Assembly: GCA_905214435.1 (NCBI GenBank)
Contig: CAJMMA010000013.1
Span: 1 to 41,571, forward strand
Reading direction: 5' to 3'
DNA length: 41,571 bases
Source: an uncultured bacterium
Lineage (GTDB): Bacteria > Actinomycetota > Coriobacteriia > Coriobacteriales > Coriobacteriaceae
In this document: positions 9,135-16,518 of the stretch, piece by piece
How positions within the stretch are numbered: the first letter of the stretch is position 1
How the letters are laid out: the number at the start of each line of letters is the position of its first letter
Notes under the pieces: generated by a model
Told to the model about the DNA's origin: nothing
Seen by the model: the letters and a program-made list of their open reading frames with translations, nothing else
Database searches by the model: none
Position numbers and translations under genes: made by a program

Positions 9135-10317
9135 CGAGAAGCGCCTCCACTCCGGGCAGGGCCTTACCCTCGACGAGCTCCATGGAAGCGCCACCACCGG
9201 TGGAGATCCAGCTCATCTTGTCGGCCAGGTTGAACTTGTTGACAGCCGCGACAGAGTCACCACCGCCGATGATCGAGGTGCAGTCGGCCTCGGCGACGGC
9301 CTCGGCGATAGCCTGGGTGCCGTGAGCGAAGTTGTCGAACTCGAAGACGCCCATGGGGCCGTTCCAGAACACGGTCTTGGCGCCCTTGACGGCCTCGGCG
9401 TAGAGCTCCTCGGTCTTGGGGCCGATGTCCATGCCCTCACGATCGTCGGGGATAGCGTCGGAAGCGACAACCTCGGGGACAGCGTCCTCGCCAAAGTGAT
9501 CGGCAACGCGGTTGTCGATGGGGAGCAGGATCTTGACGCCCTTTTCCTCGGCCTTCTTGAGCATCTCGCCGGCGCGCTCGACCCAGTCCTCTTCCTTGAG
9601 GGACTGACCGACGGTCAGGCCCTGAGCCAGGAAGAAGGTGTAGGCCATGCCGCCACCGATGATCAGGGTGTCAGCGGAGTCGATGAGGTGATCGAGAACG
9701 CCGATCTTGGAAGAAACCTTGGAACCGCCGACGATAGCGACGAAGGGGCGCTCGGGCTCGGCGAAGATGCCGGTCAGCGTGTCGACCTCCTTCTCGAGCA
9801 GGAAGCCGGCGACGGCAGGCAGGTAAGCGGCGGGGCCCACGACGGAACCCTGGGCGCGGTGAGCGGTGCCGAAGGCATCGAGAACGAAGACGTCACCATA
9901 GGAAGCGAGCTTCTTGGCGATCTCGGGATCGTTCTTCTTCTCACGCTTGTCGAAACGGACGTTCTCGAGAACGAGGACCTTGCCCGGCTCGACGGCGGCG
10001 ACAGCCTCAGCAGCCTTCTCGCCGTAGGTGTCGGCGACAAAGGCAACATCGAGACCAGAGAGCTCAGCGAGCTTCTTGGCGACAGGCTCAAGGGAGAGCT
10101 CAGGCTGGAAGCCGGTGCCCTCGGGACGGCCGAGGTGGCTCATGAGGATGACGCGAGCGTTGTGCTCAACGAGGTAGTTGATGGTGGGCAGGGCAGCCTT
10201 GATGCGGGTGGTGTCGCCAACGACGCCATCCTTGATAGGCACGTTGAAGTCAACGCGGACGAGAACGCGCTTGCCGTCGACATCGATGTCGCGGACGGTC
10301 TTCTTGGTAAAGGCCAT
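9127..10317 (-). CDS. pgk: phosphoglycerate kinase
   Basis: 396 residues, the usual bacterial length. It makes ATP from 1,3-bisphosphoglycerate. Seen are VDFNVP and SHLGRP in the substrate-binding N-domain, GGGMAYTF in the hinge and nucleotide region, GPMGVFE, and GGGDSVAA near the C-terminus. The ATG at 10317 fits family N-termini (MAFTKKTVRDID); an upstream in-frame extension to 10353 is not credible. The ribosome binding site AAAGG is 11 nt away, rather far. The gene lies downstream of the gap terminator, so it may depend on read-through or on a weak promoter of its own. Confidence 0.95.
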   Translation of the reverse strand: MAFTKKTVRDIDVDGKRVLVRVDFNVPIKDGVVGDTTRIKAALPTINYLVEHNARVILMSHLGRPEGTGFQPELSLEPVAKKLAELSGLDVAFVADTYGEKAAEAVAAVEPGKVLVLENVRFDKREKKNDPEIAKKLASYGDVFVLDAFGTAHRAQGSVVGPAAYLPAVAGFLLEKEVDTLTGIFAEPERPFVAIVGGSKVSSKIGVLDHLIDSADTLIIGGGMAYTFFLAQGLTVGQSLKEEDWVERAGEMLKKAEEKGVKILLPIDNRVADHFGEDAVPEVVASDAIPDDREGMDIGPKTEELYAEAVKGAKTVFWNGPMGVFEFDNFAHGTQAIAEAVAEADCTSIIGGGDSVAAVNKFNLADKMSWISTGGGASMELVEGKALPGVEALLDA

Positions 10318-10340
10318 GTTTGCTTCTACCTTTCGTACGT

Positions 10341-10363
10341 GTCTGCCTCCCATTACGGCAGAC
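10341..10363 (-). promoter_or_regulatory. hairpin in the pgk leader
   Basis: GTCTGCC/GGCAGAC pair perfectly (7 bp, 9-nt loop) between the gap terminator and the pgk ribosome binding site. It may stabilise the 5' end or mark a processing site of a gap-pgk read-through transcript. Confidence 0.4.
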
Positions 10364-10376
10364 GATTTCCTATAAA

Positions 10377-10420
10377 AAGGGCGCGACCCTAGGGTGTAAG
10401 CCCTATAAGGCCGCGCCCTT
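10377..10420 (-). terminator. terminator of gap
   Basis: Nine-pair outer stem (10377-10385 with 10412-10420) and a small inner AGGG/CCCT stem. A minus-strand TTTTT (10374-10378) overlaps and follows the end of the stem. It lies 38 nt past the gap stop and upstream of pgk. Confidence 0.78.
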
Positions 10421-10457
10421 CTTTAGACGCTCAACGAGCTATTCGCTAAAAGCTAAA

Positions 10458-11483
10458 TTAAGCAACGAACTTCTCGAAGTACTTGATGGTGCGGACCATC
10501 TGAGAGGTGTAAGAGTTCTCGTTGTCGTACCAAGAGGTGACCTGAACGAGGGTCTGGCCGTTGCCGAGGTCAGAGCACATGGTCTGAGTGGCGTCGAAGA
10601 TGGAGCCGTGGGTCTCGCCGATGATGTCGGTGGAGACGATGTCGTCCTCGTTGTAACCGAAGGTCTCGGAGATGGTGGAAGCGTAGGCCTTCATAGCGGC
10701 GTTGACCTCGTCGACGGTGACCTTCTTGTCAACGACAGCGTAGAGGTTGGTGATGGAGCCGGTCGGCGTCGGGACGCGCTGGGCGGCACCGATGAGCTTA
10801 CCGTTGAGCTCGGGGAGAACCAGGCCGATAGCCTTGGCAGCACCGGTGGTGTTGGGGACGATGTTGACGGCGCAGGCGCGGCTACGACGCTTGTTGCCCT
10901 TGCGCTGCGGGCCGTCGAGCGGCATCTGGTCGCCGGTCCAGGCGTGAATGGTGGTCATGATGCCGGACACGATGGGAGCGAAGTCGTTCAGACCCTTGGC
11001 CATCGGGGCGAGGCAGTTGGTGGTGCAGGAAGCAGCGGAGATGATGTTGTCCTCAGCGGTCAGCGTCTCGTGGTTGACGTTGTACACGATGGTGGGCAGA
11101 TCGCTGCCGGCCGGAGCGGAGATGACGACCTTCTTGGCGCCAGCGTTGATGTGGGCCTGAGCCTTAGCCTTGCTGGTGTAGAAGCCGGTGCACTCGAGAA
11201 CGACGTCGACGTCGAGGTCGCCCCAAGGCAGGTTGTTGGCGTCGGCCTCCTTGTAGATCTTGATCTCCTTGCCGTCAACGGTGATGGAATCCTCGCCAGC
11301 AACGACCTCGTGATCGCGAGCGTAGTTGCCCTGCGTGGAGTCGTACTTCAGCAGGTAAGCGAGCATATCGGGAGAGGTGAGGTCGTTGATAGCGACAATC
11401 TCGGAGCCCTCATGACCGAACATCTGACGGAAAGCCAGACGACCGATGCGACCGAAGCCGTTAATAGCAACCTTTACTGCCAT
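10458..11483 (-). CDS. gap: glyceraldehyde-3-phosphate dehydrogenase
   Basis: 341 residues. It oxidises glyceraldehyde-3-phosphate with NAD and phosphate. The Rossmann motif NGFGRIGR is at residues 8-15, Asp34 suggests NAD preference, and the catalytic Cys153 lies in SAASCTTNC. The ATG at 11483 has AAAGGAGA 4 nt upstream; the frame is open further to 11585 but without support. It is transcribed separately from pgk because a terminator follows. A palindromic operator-like site and an A-rich promoter region lie upstream. Confidence 0.96.
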   Translation of the reverse strand: MAVKVAINGFGRIGRLAFRQMFGHEGSEIVAINDLTSPDMLAYLLKYDSTQGNYARDHEVVAGEDSITVDGKEIKIYKEADANNLPWGDLDVDVVLECTGFYTSKAKAQAHINAGAKKVVISAPAGSDLPTIVYNVNHETLTAEDNIISAASCTTNCLAPMAKGLNDFAPIVSGIMTTIHAWTGDQMPLDGPQRKGNKRRSRACAVNIVPNTTGAAKAIGLVLPELNGKLIGAAQRVPTPTGSITNLYAVVDKKVTVDEVNAAMKAYASTISETFGYNEDDIVSTDIIGETHGSIFDATQTMCSDLGNGQTLVQVTSWYDNENSYTSQMVRTIKYFEKFVA

Positions 11484-11555
11484 TGTGTCTCCTTTCGTAA
11501 GGCCCCCGCAAGCTACAGCGCCCGCCGTTGAGGCCCACAAACTAACCACTCGCCT

Positions 11556-11561
11556 AATATA
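11556..11561 (-). promoter_or_regulatory. -10 box of a gap promoter
   Basis: TATATT on the minus strand about 73 nt before the gap start, preceded by a run of eight A. The -35 region is poor (GTGAAA with an 18-nt spacer). It would give a leader of about 65 nt. Confidence 0.45.
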
Positions 11562-11617
11562 CCTTTTTTTTGACTTGAATTTCACGAGAATGCTCGAAAT
11601 TGAAAATCAAATTTACG

Positions 11618-11631
11618 TTAAAACGTTTTAA
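11618..11631. promoter_or_regulatory. LacI/CcpA-type operator-like palindrome upstream of gap
   Basis: TTAAAACGTTTTAA is a perfect 14-bp palindrome with the central CG typical of LacI-family operators. It matches the catabolite-responsive (cre) consensus at 12 of 14 positions. It lies just downstream of a possible second promoter (TTGACG 11662-11667, TATTTT 11637-11642, spacer a long 19 nt) and about 135 nt before the gap ATG, a plausible place for repression. The regulator is unknown. Confidence 0.5.
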
Positions 11632-11676
11632 AGAATAAAATAGCAGCTAAATCCGTATATACGTCAATACTTTAAA

Positions 11677-12606
11677 CTACTTGTTTGCTTCAATGAGCTT
11701 TTCAAGACGTAAAACACGATGGTAGAGGGCCGACTTCGACAAGGGAGGGTCAGCCATCTCCCCTAAATCACGCAGCGACAGATCGGGATAGCGCTCGCGC
11801 AGGTCGCAAAAGACCGCCAAGGCATCCGGAAGCGCATCGCGAAGGCCGCGCTGCTCGAGCTCATCGATAAGCGCAAGCTGATGTTGGGCAGCACCGGCGC
11901 TTCTGGTCTGGTTGGCGAGCTCGGCGTTCACGCGACGGTTCACATCGTTCTTAACCAACTTGACCGCGCGCGCCTCCTCAATCTCGGCAACGCTGCGCTT
12001 GGCACCAATCAGCTTTAATAGATGCTCGATTTCCTCGGCGCTCTTAATGTACACGGCATATGACCCCCGCCGTGCATTAACACGAGCATGGACCCCAATC
12101 TGCCCCAACAGGTCGCAAAGCCCCTTAGCATATTGCTCGCCCTGCACCGCGATCTCCAAATGAAAATCGCCGCGCGGATCGGCCACGAAGCCACCCGCGA
12201 TGAGCGCGCCGCGGATGTAGGCAAGCCTGCAGCAGGGACGGGCAACGATGTGTCGGGGAACACCAGCGACGAGCCCTCCCCTGCGGTCTAGAATGCCCAG
12301 CAGCACCAGAGCCTTGTCCAGGTCGGGTTGATCGGGCAGGGTAATGAGATAATTACGGACCTTATGCAAGACCGATTTACGAACGGTGAATTCCGTTTTG
12401 AGCTTAAGGATGCGATGTGTCAGCGTGATCATCGTGCGTGCGACGGCTCCCGTCTCAGTCGCAACCGTCAAACGATACCGCCCAGAGCCGGTAAGCGAGA
12501 GCGTACCACTCACGCGCGTGAGGGCGGCAAGTGTCGACAAGTCGCAGTATTCACATTCGGGTTCGCAGCGCGCAAGCTCGTCGCGCACCTCAGCGGTAAA
12601 CGACAT
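11677..12606 (-). CDS. whiA: DNA-binding protein WhiA
   Basis: 309-residue WhiA. It regulates sporulation in streptomycetes and cell division or chromosome segregation in other Gram-positives. The N-terminal part is the LAGLIDADG-like double domain (CRLAYIRGALIAGGFVADP near residues 126-144). The C-terminal helix-turn-helix comprises about residues 225-309 (LSLRDLGEMADPPLSKSALYHR). Asn-Arg-rich NDVNRRVNAELAN links the two. It starts 6 nt after the rapZ stop, so it is cotranscribed with rapZ. yvcK, normally between these genes, is missing here. Confidence 0.93.
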   Translation of the reverse strand: MSFTAEVRDELARCEPECEYCDLSTLAALTRVSGTLSLTGSGRYRLTVATETGAVARTMITLTHRILKLKTEFTVRKSVLHKVRNYLITLPDQPDLDKALVLLGILDRRGGLVAGVPRHIVARPCCRLAYIRGALIAGGFVADPRGDFHLEIAVQGEQYAKGLCDLLGQIGVHARVNARRGSYAVYIKSAEEIEHLLKLIGAKRSVAEIEEARAVKLVKNDVNRRVNAELANQTRSAGAAQHQLALIDELEQRGLRDALPDALAVFCDLRERYPDLSLRDLGEMADPPLSKSALYHRVLRLEKLIEANK

Positions 12607-12612
12607 GCAGGC

Positions 12613-13515
12613 CTATGCCTTCGTGTTGGCGCGCGACAGATCGCGGTGGGAGATGCTCACGTGATACTGGGCGCCTTCCAGGTAACGGGCCGTGGCCTCG
12701 GCAATGGCGACGCTACGGTGCTGTCCGCCCGTGCAGCCGATGGCGATAGAAAGCTGCGGTTTACCCTCCGCGATATAGCCCGGCATCACCGTATCGAGTA
12801 GCCGTGTCCAAGCCTTCCAAAACTCCTGCGTCTTGGGATGGTCCAGAACAAAATCCGAGACCTTTTTATCGAGACCGGTCATCGTGCGCATCTCGGGATC
12901 GTAGAACGGATTGGGCAGGAAGCGGACGTCGATCATAATGTCCGCCTCGACGGGCATGCCGTGCTTAAAGCCAAACGAGAACACATGGACGTCCATGAGC
13001 TGTTGGTCGGACAGTTCGGAAAATGCCATACGTAGCTTGTTGCGCAGCGCAGAGGTGCGCAGACGGCTCGTGTCGATAATCATATCGGCTCGATCGCGCA
13101 CGCCCTGCAGCTGAAGGCGCTCGCGCTGAATGGCATCGGCCGTAGTCTCCCCCGGTTTGGCAATGGGATGACGGCGGCGGTTTTCGCTATAACGACGGAT
13201 CAGCACCTCGTCAGAAGCCTCTAGGAACACGATGTCGCAGCTCATCTCGCGTTCTTCGAGCGCGGCGACCGCATCGAGCAACTCGTCAAACAGTCCCTGG
13301 CTACGCAAATCGCAGGTGACGGCGAGATGCCTGCCCACGCCCGTATTGATGCCGACGAGCTCGGCAAGCTGGGCGATCAGACGCGGAGGCAGGTTATCGA
13401 TGCAAAAATAGCCCATGTCCTCGAACACGTGCATGGCCTGCGTGCGGCCCGATCCGGACATTCCGGTGATGATGACGATATCGGGGATGCGCTCCGAGCG
13501 CTCCGCCGCATCCAT
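12613..13515 (-). CDS. rapZ: RapZ/YvcJ-family nucleotide-binding protein
   Basis: 300 residues. The family is an RNase adaptor in enterobacteria that controls glucosamine-6-phosphate synthase; in Gram-positives it is a nucleotide- or UDP-GlcNAc-responsive regulator. The P-loop is GMSGSGRT (residues 18-25), with Arg in place of the usual Lys, as I recall from actinobacterial members. DNLPP follows, and the C-terminal domain has GCTGGQHRS. I chose the ATG at 13515 because GGGAGA lies 4 nt upstream. It heads a rapZ-whiA operon behind the nan operon terminator. Confidence 0.92.
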   Translation of the reverse strand: MDAAERSERIPDIVIITGMSGSGRTQAMHVFEDMGYFCIDNLPPRLIAQLAELVGINTGVGRHLAVTCDLRSQGLFDELLDAVAALEEREMSCDIVFLEASDEVLIRRYSENRRRHPIAKPGETTADAIQRERLQLQGVRDRADMIIDTSRLRTSALRNKLRMAFSELSDQQLMDVHVFSFGFKHGMPVEADIMIDVRFLPNPFYDPEMRTMTGLDKKVSDFVLDHPKTQEFWKAWTRLLDTVMPGYIAEGKPQLSIAIGCTGGQHRSVAIAEATARYLEGAQYHVSISHRDLSRANTKA

Positions 13516-13553
13516 GGCATCTCCCTTTTGCATGTGTTGCCTCCCGAAAACAA

Positions 13554-13583
13554 GCGCGGGACCCAGCAACCCGGATCCCGCGC
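13554..13583 (-). terminator. terminator after nanE
   Basis: GCGCGGGA (13554-13561) pairs with TCCCGCGC (13576-13583), extended inward by a wobble and two or three GC pairs. On the minus strand TTGTTTTC follows. It ends the nan operon 51 nt past nanE. It lies downstream of the -10 box proposed for rapZ. Confidence 0.8.
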
Positions 13584-13601
13584 GGTCAATTGCCTATATT
13601 G

Positions 13602-13607
13602 AGTATA
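13602..13607 (-). promoter_or_regulatory. possible -10 box for rapZ-whiA
   Basis: TATACT on the minus strand, 28 nt past nanE. No good -35 box is seen. If used, the transcript would start near 13595 and run through the nanE terminator hairpin before reaching rapZ, so the hairpin could also attenuate rapZ. Confidence 0.4.
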
Positions 13608-13634
13608 CCGCCCCGAGCGGATACGAGGCCTGTC

Positions 13635-14321
13635 TTACGCCTCAAGCGCAGCCTTGAACCAACTCGTAATACTCGTGGGATGCGTGATGGCAGTGCCGAC
13701 GACAACGGCCCAAGCGCCAGCATCGATCGCGGCGCGAGCCTCCTCGGGCGTGTGCACACGGCCCTCGCAGATGATGGGAAGACCGGGGAATTCCTCGGTC
13801 GCCTGACGCAGAAGCGGAAGATCGGGGCCATCGGCCATGGTGCAGTCGATGGCGGCGACACCATGAGAAAGCGTGGTGGATACAAGGTCGAAGCCCATAT
13901 CAACCGCACGGCGAATGTCCTCGATGGTGGCACAATCCGCCATCAGGAGCACACCCTCCTCGTGCAGCGGACGGAAGGTGTCCTCGACGGTCTTGCCATC
14001 GGGACGCGGACGATCGGTGGCATCGATCGCCACGATATCGGCACCCGCGGCAACGCAGGCGCGAGCGTGACGCAGCGTCGGCGTGATGTAAACGCCCTCG
14101 TGCCCATCCTTCCACAGGCCGATAACAGGAACCTCACAGCGACCCTTAATGGCGGCAATGTCGGCAAGGCCCTGACAGCGAATGGCGGCGGCGCCGCCAA
14201 GCTCGCAAGCGCGAGACATTTGAGCCATGGTCTCGGGCGTACGAAGCGGCTCGCCCATATACGCCTGAACGCTCACGACGAGCTTGCCCTTCAGGGATTG
14301 AATCAAAGGATCGACGGTCAT
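13635..14321 (-). CDS. nanE: N-acetylmannosamine-6-phosphate 2-epimerase NanE
   Basis: 228-residue TIM-barrel enzyme. It converts ManNAc-6-P to GlcNAc-6-P, the third step of sialic acid breakdown. The N-terminus LKGKLVVSVQAYMGEPL and the motif AAAIRCQG are typical. GLWKDGHEGVYITP and ADIVAIDATDRPRP carry the active-site region, and VVGTAITHP lies near the C-terminus. AAAGG lies about 10 nt before the ATG. It is the last gene of the proposed nan operon, after nanK and a strong hairpin, and is followed by a terminator. Confidence 0.92.
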   Translation of the reverse strand: MTVDPLIQSLKGKLVVSVQAYMGEPLRTPETMAQMSRACELGGAAAIRCQGLADIAAIKGRCEVPVIGLWKDGHEGVYITPTLRHARACVAAGADIVAIDATDRPRPDGKTVEDTFRPLHEEGVLLMADCATIEDIRRAVDMGFDLVSTTLSHGVAAIDCTMADGPDLPLLRQATEEFPGLPIICEGRVHTPEEARAAIDAGAWAVVVGTAITHPTSITSWFKAALEA

Positions 14322-14344
14322 AAGGCTGCAACCTTTCTCAGAAC

Positions 14345-14375
14345 AGCCTCCCGAGGCGTGTTGTCTCGGGAGGCT
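14345..14375 (-). repeat. intercistronic hairpin between nanK and nanE
   Basis: Perfect 11-bp stem (AGCCTCCCGAG at 14345-14355 with its complement at 14365-14375) and a 9-nt loop. On the minus strand no T-run follows, so mRNA stabilisation or partial termination is more likely than full termination. Confidence 0.55.
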
Positions 14376-14391
14376 CCTACAGCAGATACGT

Positions 14392-15357
14392 TTACTTCAA
14401 CGAGGCAAGAAGATGCTCAGCGGCACCGATGAGCGGAGCATCGCCCTCCAGAGAACCGATGAGGATCGGCGTGTCCTGAAGCGGGTCGAGCGCCTGGCTG
14501 GCATAGCCCTCGTGCACCGAGTCCTTCCACGTCTGCGAGCGCCAATCGGGACCCTGGTGAATCACACCTCCCGAAAGCACGATGACCTCGGGATCCAAGA
14601 TGTTGGCAAGCGAGCCCAAGCTGGCGCCCAGCGCAAAGCCGGCGTCATGGATAACCTCGGTCGCCTTTACGTCGCCCGCGCGGCACAGGTCGTTCACATC
14701 GCGACCGACCGAAGGACGGCTGGGGTCAACTCGACCGAAGCGCTCGTCGTACATACGGCCAATCGAGGTGCCCGAGGCTACCGACTCAAGATGGCCAGAA
14801 CGACCACAGGCGCAGGGAATGCCGGCAGCAGCCGAGCACTCGATATGGCCCATATGGCCGGCAGCACCATGGAAGCCCTGCATCACGCGGCCGTTCTCGA
14901 CATATGCGCCGCCGATGCCCGTGCCGATGCCCAGACACAAGACGGAGAACTTGCCCTTACCGACGCCCCAGTGGGCCTCGCCCAGAGCATGAGCCTGCAC
15001 GTCGCCCACAACGGCAACGGGAAGACCAAGGTCCTCGCGCAGACGCGGCCCCAACTGAACACCGGACCAGCCGGGCATAATCTCGTTGGCATACGCGATG
15101 GCGCCCGTCTTGGGATCGACGACGCCGGCGGCACCGATACCGACACCGAGGACCTCGACATCGGGATTCGCCTCAAGAGCGGCCTTGATGGACGCCTCGA
15201 TACGCTGGAAGACAGCCTCGCCGCCCTCCTGGGCCTCGGTAGGAACCTCGGCCTCAAATACGGGATGGGGCACGCTGCCGTCAGCCGGATACTCCATAAT
15301 GGCAGTCGCAATCTTGGTGCCGCCGATATCGACGGAGCAAACGTACTTGTTCTCCAT
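14392..15357 (-). CDS. nanK: ROK-family sugar kinase, probable N-acetylmannosamine kinase NanK
   Basis: 321 residues. The ROK nucleotide-binding motif DIGGTKIA is at residues 10-17, the catalytic Asp119 lies in VVGDVQAHALGE, and GIGTGIGG follows. The zinc site reads GHIEC...CACGRSGHLE: His171, Cys182 and Cys184 are kept, but position 189, usually Cys in ROK proteins, is His. Substrate is inferred from the neighbours: nanE directly downstream and an NAL-like aldolase upstream point to ManNAc. Glucokinase is the main alternative. I start at 15357, where AAGGAG lies 6 nt upstream. Confidence 0.82.
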   Translation of the reverse strand: MENKYVCSVDIGGTKIATAIMEYPADGSVPHPVFEAEVPTEAQEGGEAVFQRIEASIKAALEANPDVEVLGVGIGAAGVVDPKTGAIAYANEIMPGWSGVQLGPRLREDLGLPVAVVGDVQAHALGEAHWGVGKGKFSVLCLGIGTGIGGAYVENGRVMQGFHGAAGHMGHIECSAAAGIPCACGRSGHLESVASGTSIGRMYDERFGRVDPSRPSVGRDVNDLCRAGDVKATEVIHDAGFALGASLGSLANILDPEVIVLSGGVIHQGPDWRSQTWKDSVHEGYASQALDPLQDTPILIGSLEGDAPLIGAAEHLLASLK

Positions 15358-15434
15358 GTCGCTCTCCTTAGGAGATAAAAACAACTACAGGAAATGCGCC
15401 GTCAGGCTAGCCGTCACAGCGCAGTAAAGGTTAT

Positions 15435-15522
15435 CCAGGTGCCCGAGATCGCCGAGAAACCGTGTGGCCATTGACCTAACGGATCATGGCCACACGGTTG
15501 AACGGCGAGGTCGGGTGCCTGG
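15435..15522 (-). repeat. 88-nt near-perfect inverted repeat between nanA-like gene and nanK
   Basis: Two 37-nt arms (15435-15471 and 15486-15522) around a 14-nt loop. The inner 14 bp are perfect. Outside them come a 3x3 internal loop, 6 bp, a 2x2 loop, 5 bp, a 2x2 loop and 5 bp, so every mismatch block is symmetric. It begins 8 nt past the aldolase stop. No T-run follows on the minus strand, so it is not a simple terminator. It may be an RNase III site, a stabiliser or a mobile palindrome. Confidence 0.7.
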
Positions 15523-15529
15523 GAAAGCT

Positions 15530-16450
15530 TTACAGGAGACCGTTGTCCTGGAGGACCTTCTTAATAGCCTCGACGTTCTCGCCAGTCATGGCCTTCACCG
15601 GGCGCGGCATGGTCGGGCTGTCGAAGATGCCCATGAGGTTCATAGCGGTCTTGAAGGCGCCGACGCCACCGGCATAGCCCTGGACGCCCGAGGTGACATC
15701 CCAGATGTGGGAGATCTCGTTGAGGCGATCCTGCTCGGCCTTGACGGTAGCCCAGTCACCGGCCTGAGCGGCCTTCCACTGGCGCACGTAGCCCTCGGGC
15801 TCAACGTTGGCAAGGCCCGGGACAGAACCGTCGGCGCCACCGAGGTAAGCGCCGTCGACGACAACCTCGTGACCGGTGAGGATACTCATCGGATGACCGT
15901 TCTTCTCGTTCTCCTGAACGAGGTAGCGGAACGAGATGTCATCACCCGAGGAATCCTTGACGCCAGCAAGGACGCCCTCGGCGCCGAGCTTGGCAAGGAG
16001 CTTCCAGGGGAGCTTGGTGTGAACGCAGACGGGAATGTCATAGGCAAAGATGGGCAGGTCGAGCTCCTCGTGCAGGATGCGGAAGTGCTCCTCGACCTCG
16101 GTCATGCCCTGCAGGGCATAGAACGGGCAGGTGGCGACAAGCGCATCGGCGCCCAGCTCCTGAGCGACCTTACCGTGCTCGATCATGCGCTCGGTCTCGG
16201 TATCGATGATGCCGACCAGGACGGGCACGCGATGGTCGACGATACGAACGGCCTCGGCAATGATCTGGCGACGACGCTCATCGGTGGAGAAAACGACCTC
16301 GCCCGAAGAGCCCAGGAAGAACAGGCCATCGACGCCGGCATCGATCATGCGGTTGATGCTGCGCTCAAAGGAGGCAACGTCGAGCTGGTGATCTTCGGTA
16401 TCGGGAACAACGACGGGAGGGATAACGCCGGTGAATTTCTGAGTTGCCAC
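15530..16450 (-). CDS. nanA: N-acetylneuraminate lyase-like aldolase (DapA/NanA superfamily)
   Basis: 306-residue TIM-barrel class I aldolase. The expected reaction is cleavage of N-acetylneuraminate to ManNAc and pyruvate. The Schiff-base Lys lies in GVKDSSGD, the catalytic Tyr in FAYDIPV, and the pyruvate-binding loop reads GSSGE (GTTGE in dihydrodipicolinate synthases). The start is GTG at 16450 with AAGGAGA 5 nt upstream; an in-frame extension to 16534 has no such site. The superfamily is certain. The substrate rests on nanK and nanE directly downstream. A keto-deoxy-sugar-acid aldolase or a DapA paralogue remains possible. Confidence 0.75.
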   Translation of the reverse strand: MATQKFTGVIPPVVVPDTEDHQLDVASFERSINRMIDAGVDGLFFLGSSGEVVFSTDERRRQIIAEAVRIVDHRVPVLVGIIDTETERMIEHGKVAQELGADALVATCPFYALQGMTEVEEHFRILHEELDLPIFAYDIPVCVHTKLPWKLLAKLGAEGVLAGVKDSSGDDISFRYLVQENEKNGHPMSILTGHEVVVDGAYLGGADGSVPGLANVEPEGYVRQWKAAQAGDWATVKAEQDRLNEISHIWDVTSGVQGYAGGVGAFKTAMNLMGIFDSPTMPRPVKAMTGENVEAIKKVLQDNGLL

Positions 16451-16518
16451 AAGAATCTCCTTAGTTGTCTGGCGGGCGGCCCTATGCCACCCACTCTTGT
16501 TGGCAGTGTCCAGGCCGT

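Noticed and set aside
10318..11585. Longer N-termini for pgk (to 10353) and gap (to 11585)
   Set aside because: Family N-termini begin at 10317 and 11483, and the extensions consist of leader and promoter sequence.
15530..16450. Assignment as dihydrodipicolinate synthase DapA
   Set aside because: The loop is GSSGE instead of GTTGE and the genes downstream are nanK and nanE, so a sialic acid lyase is the better call, though not proven.
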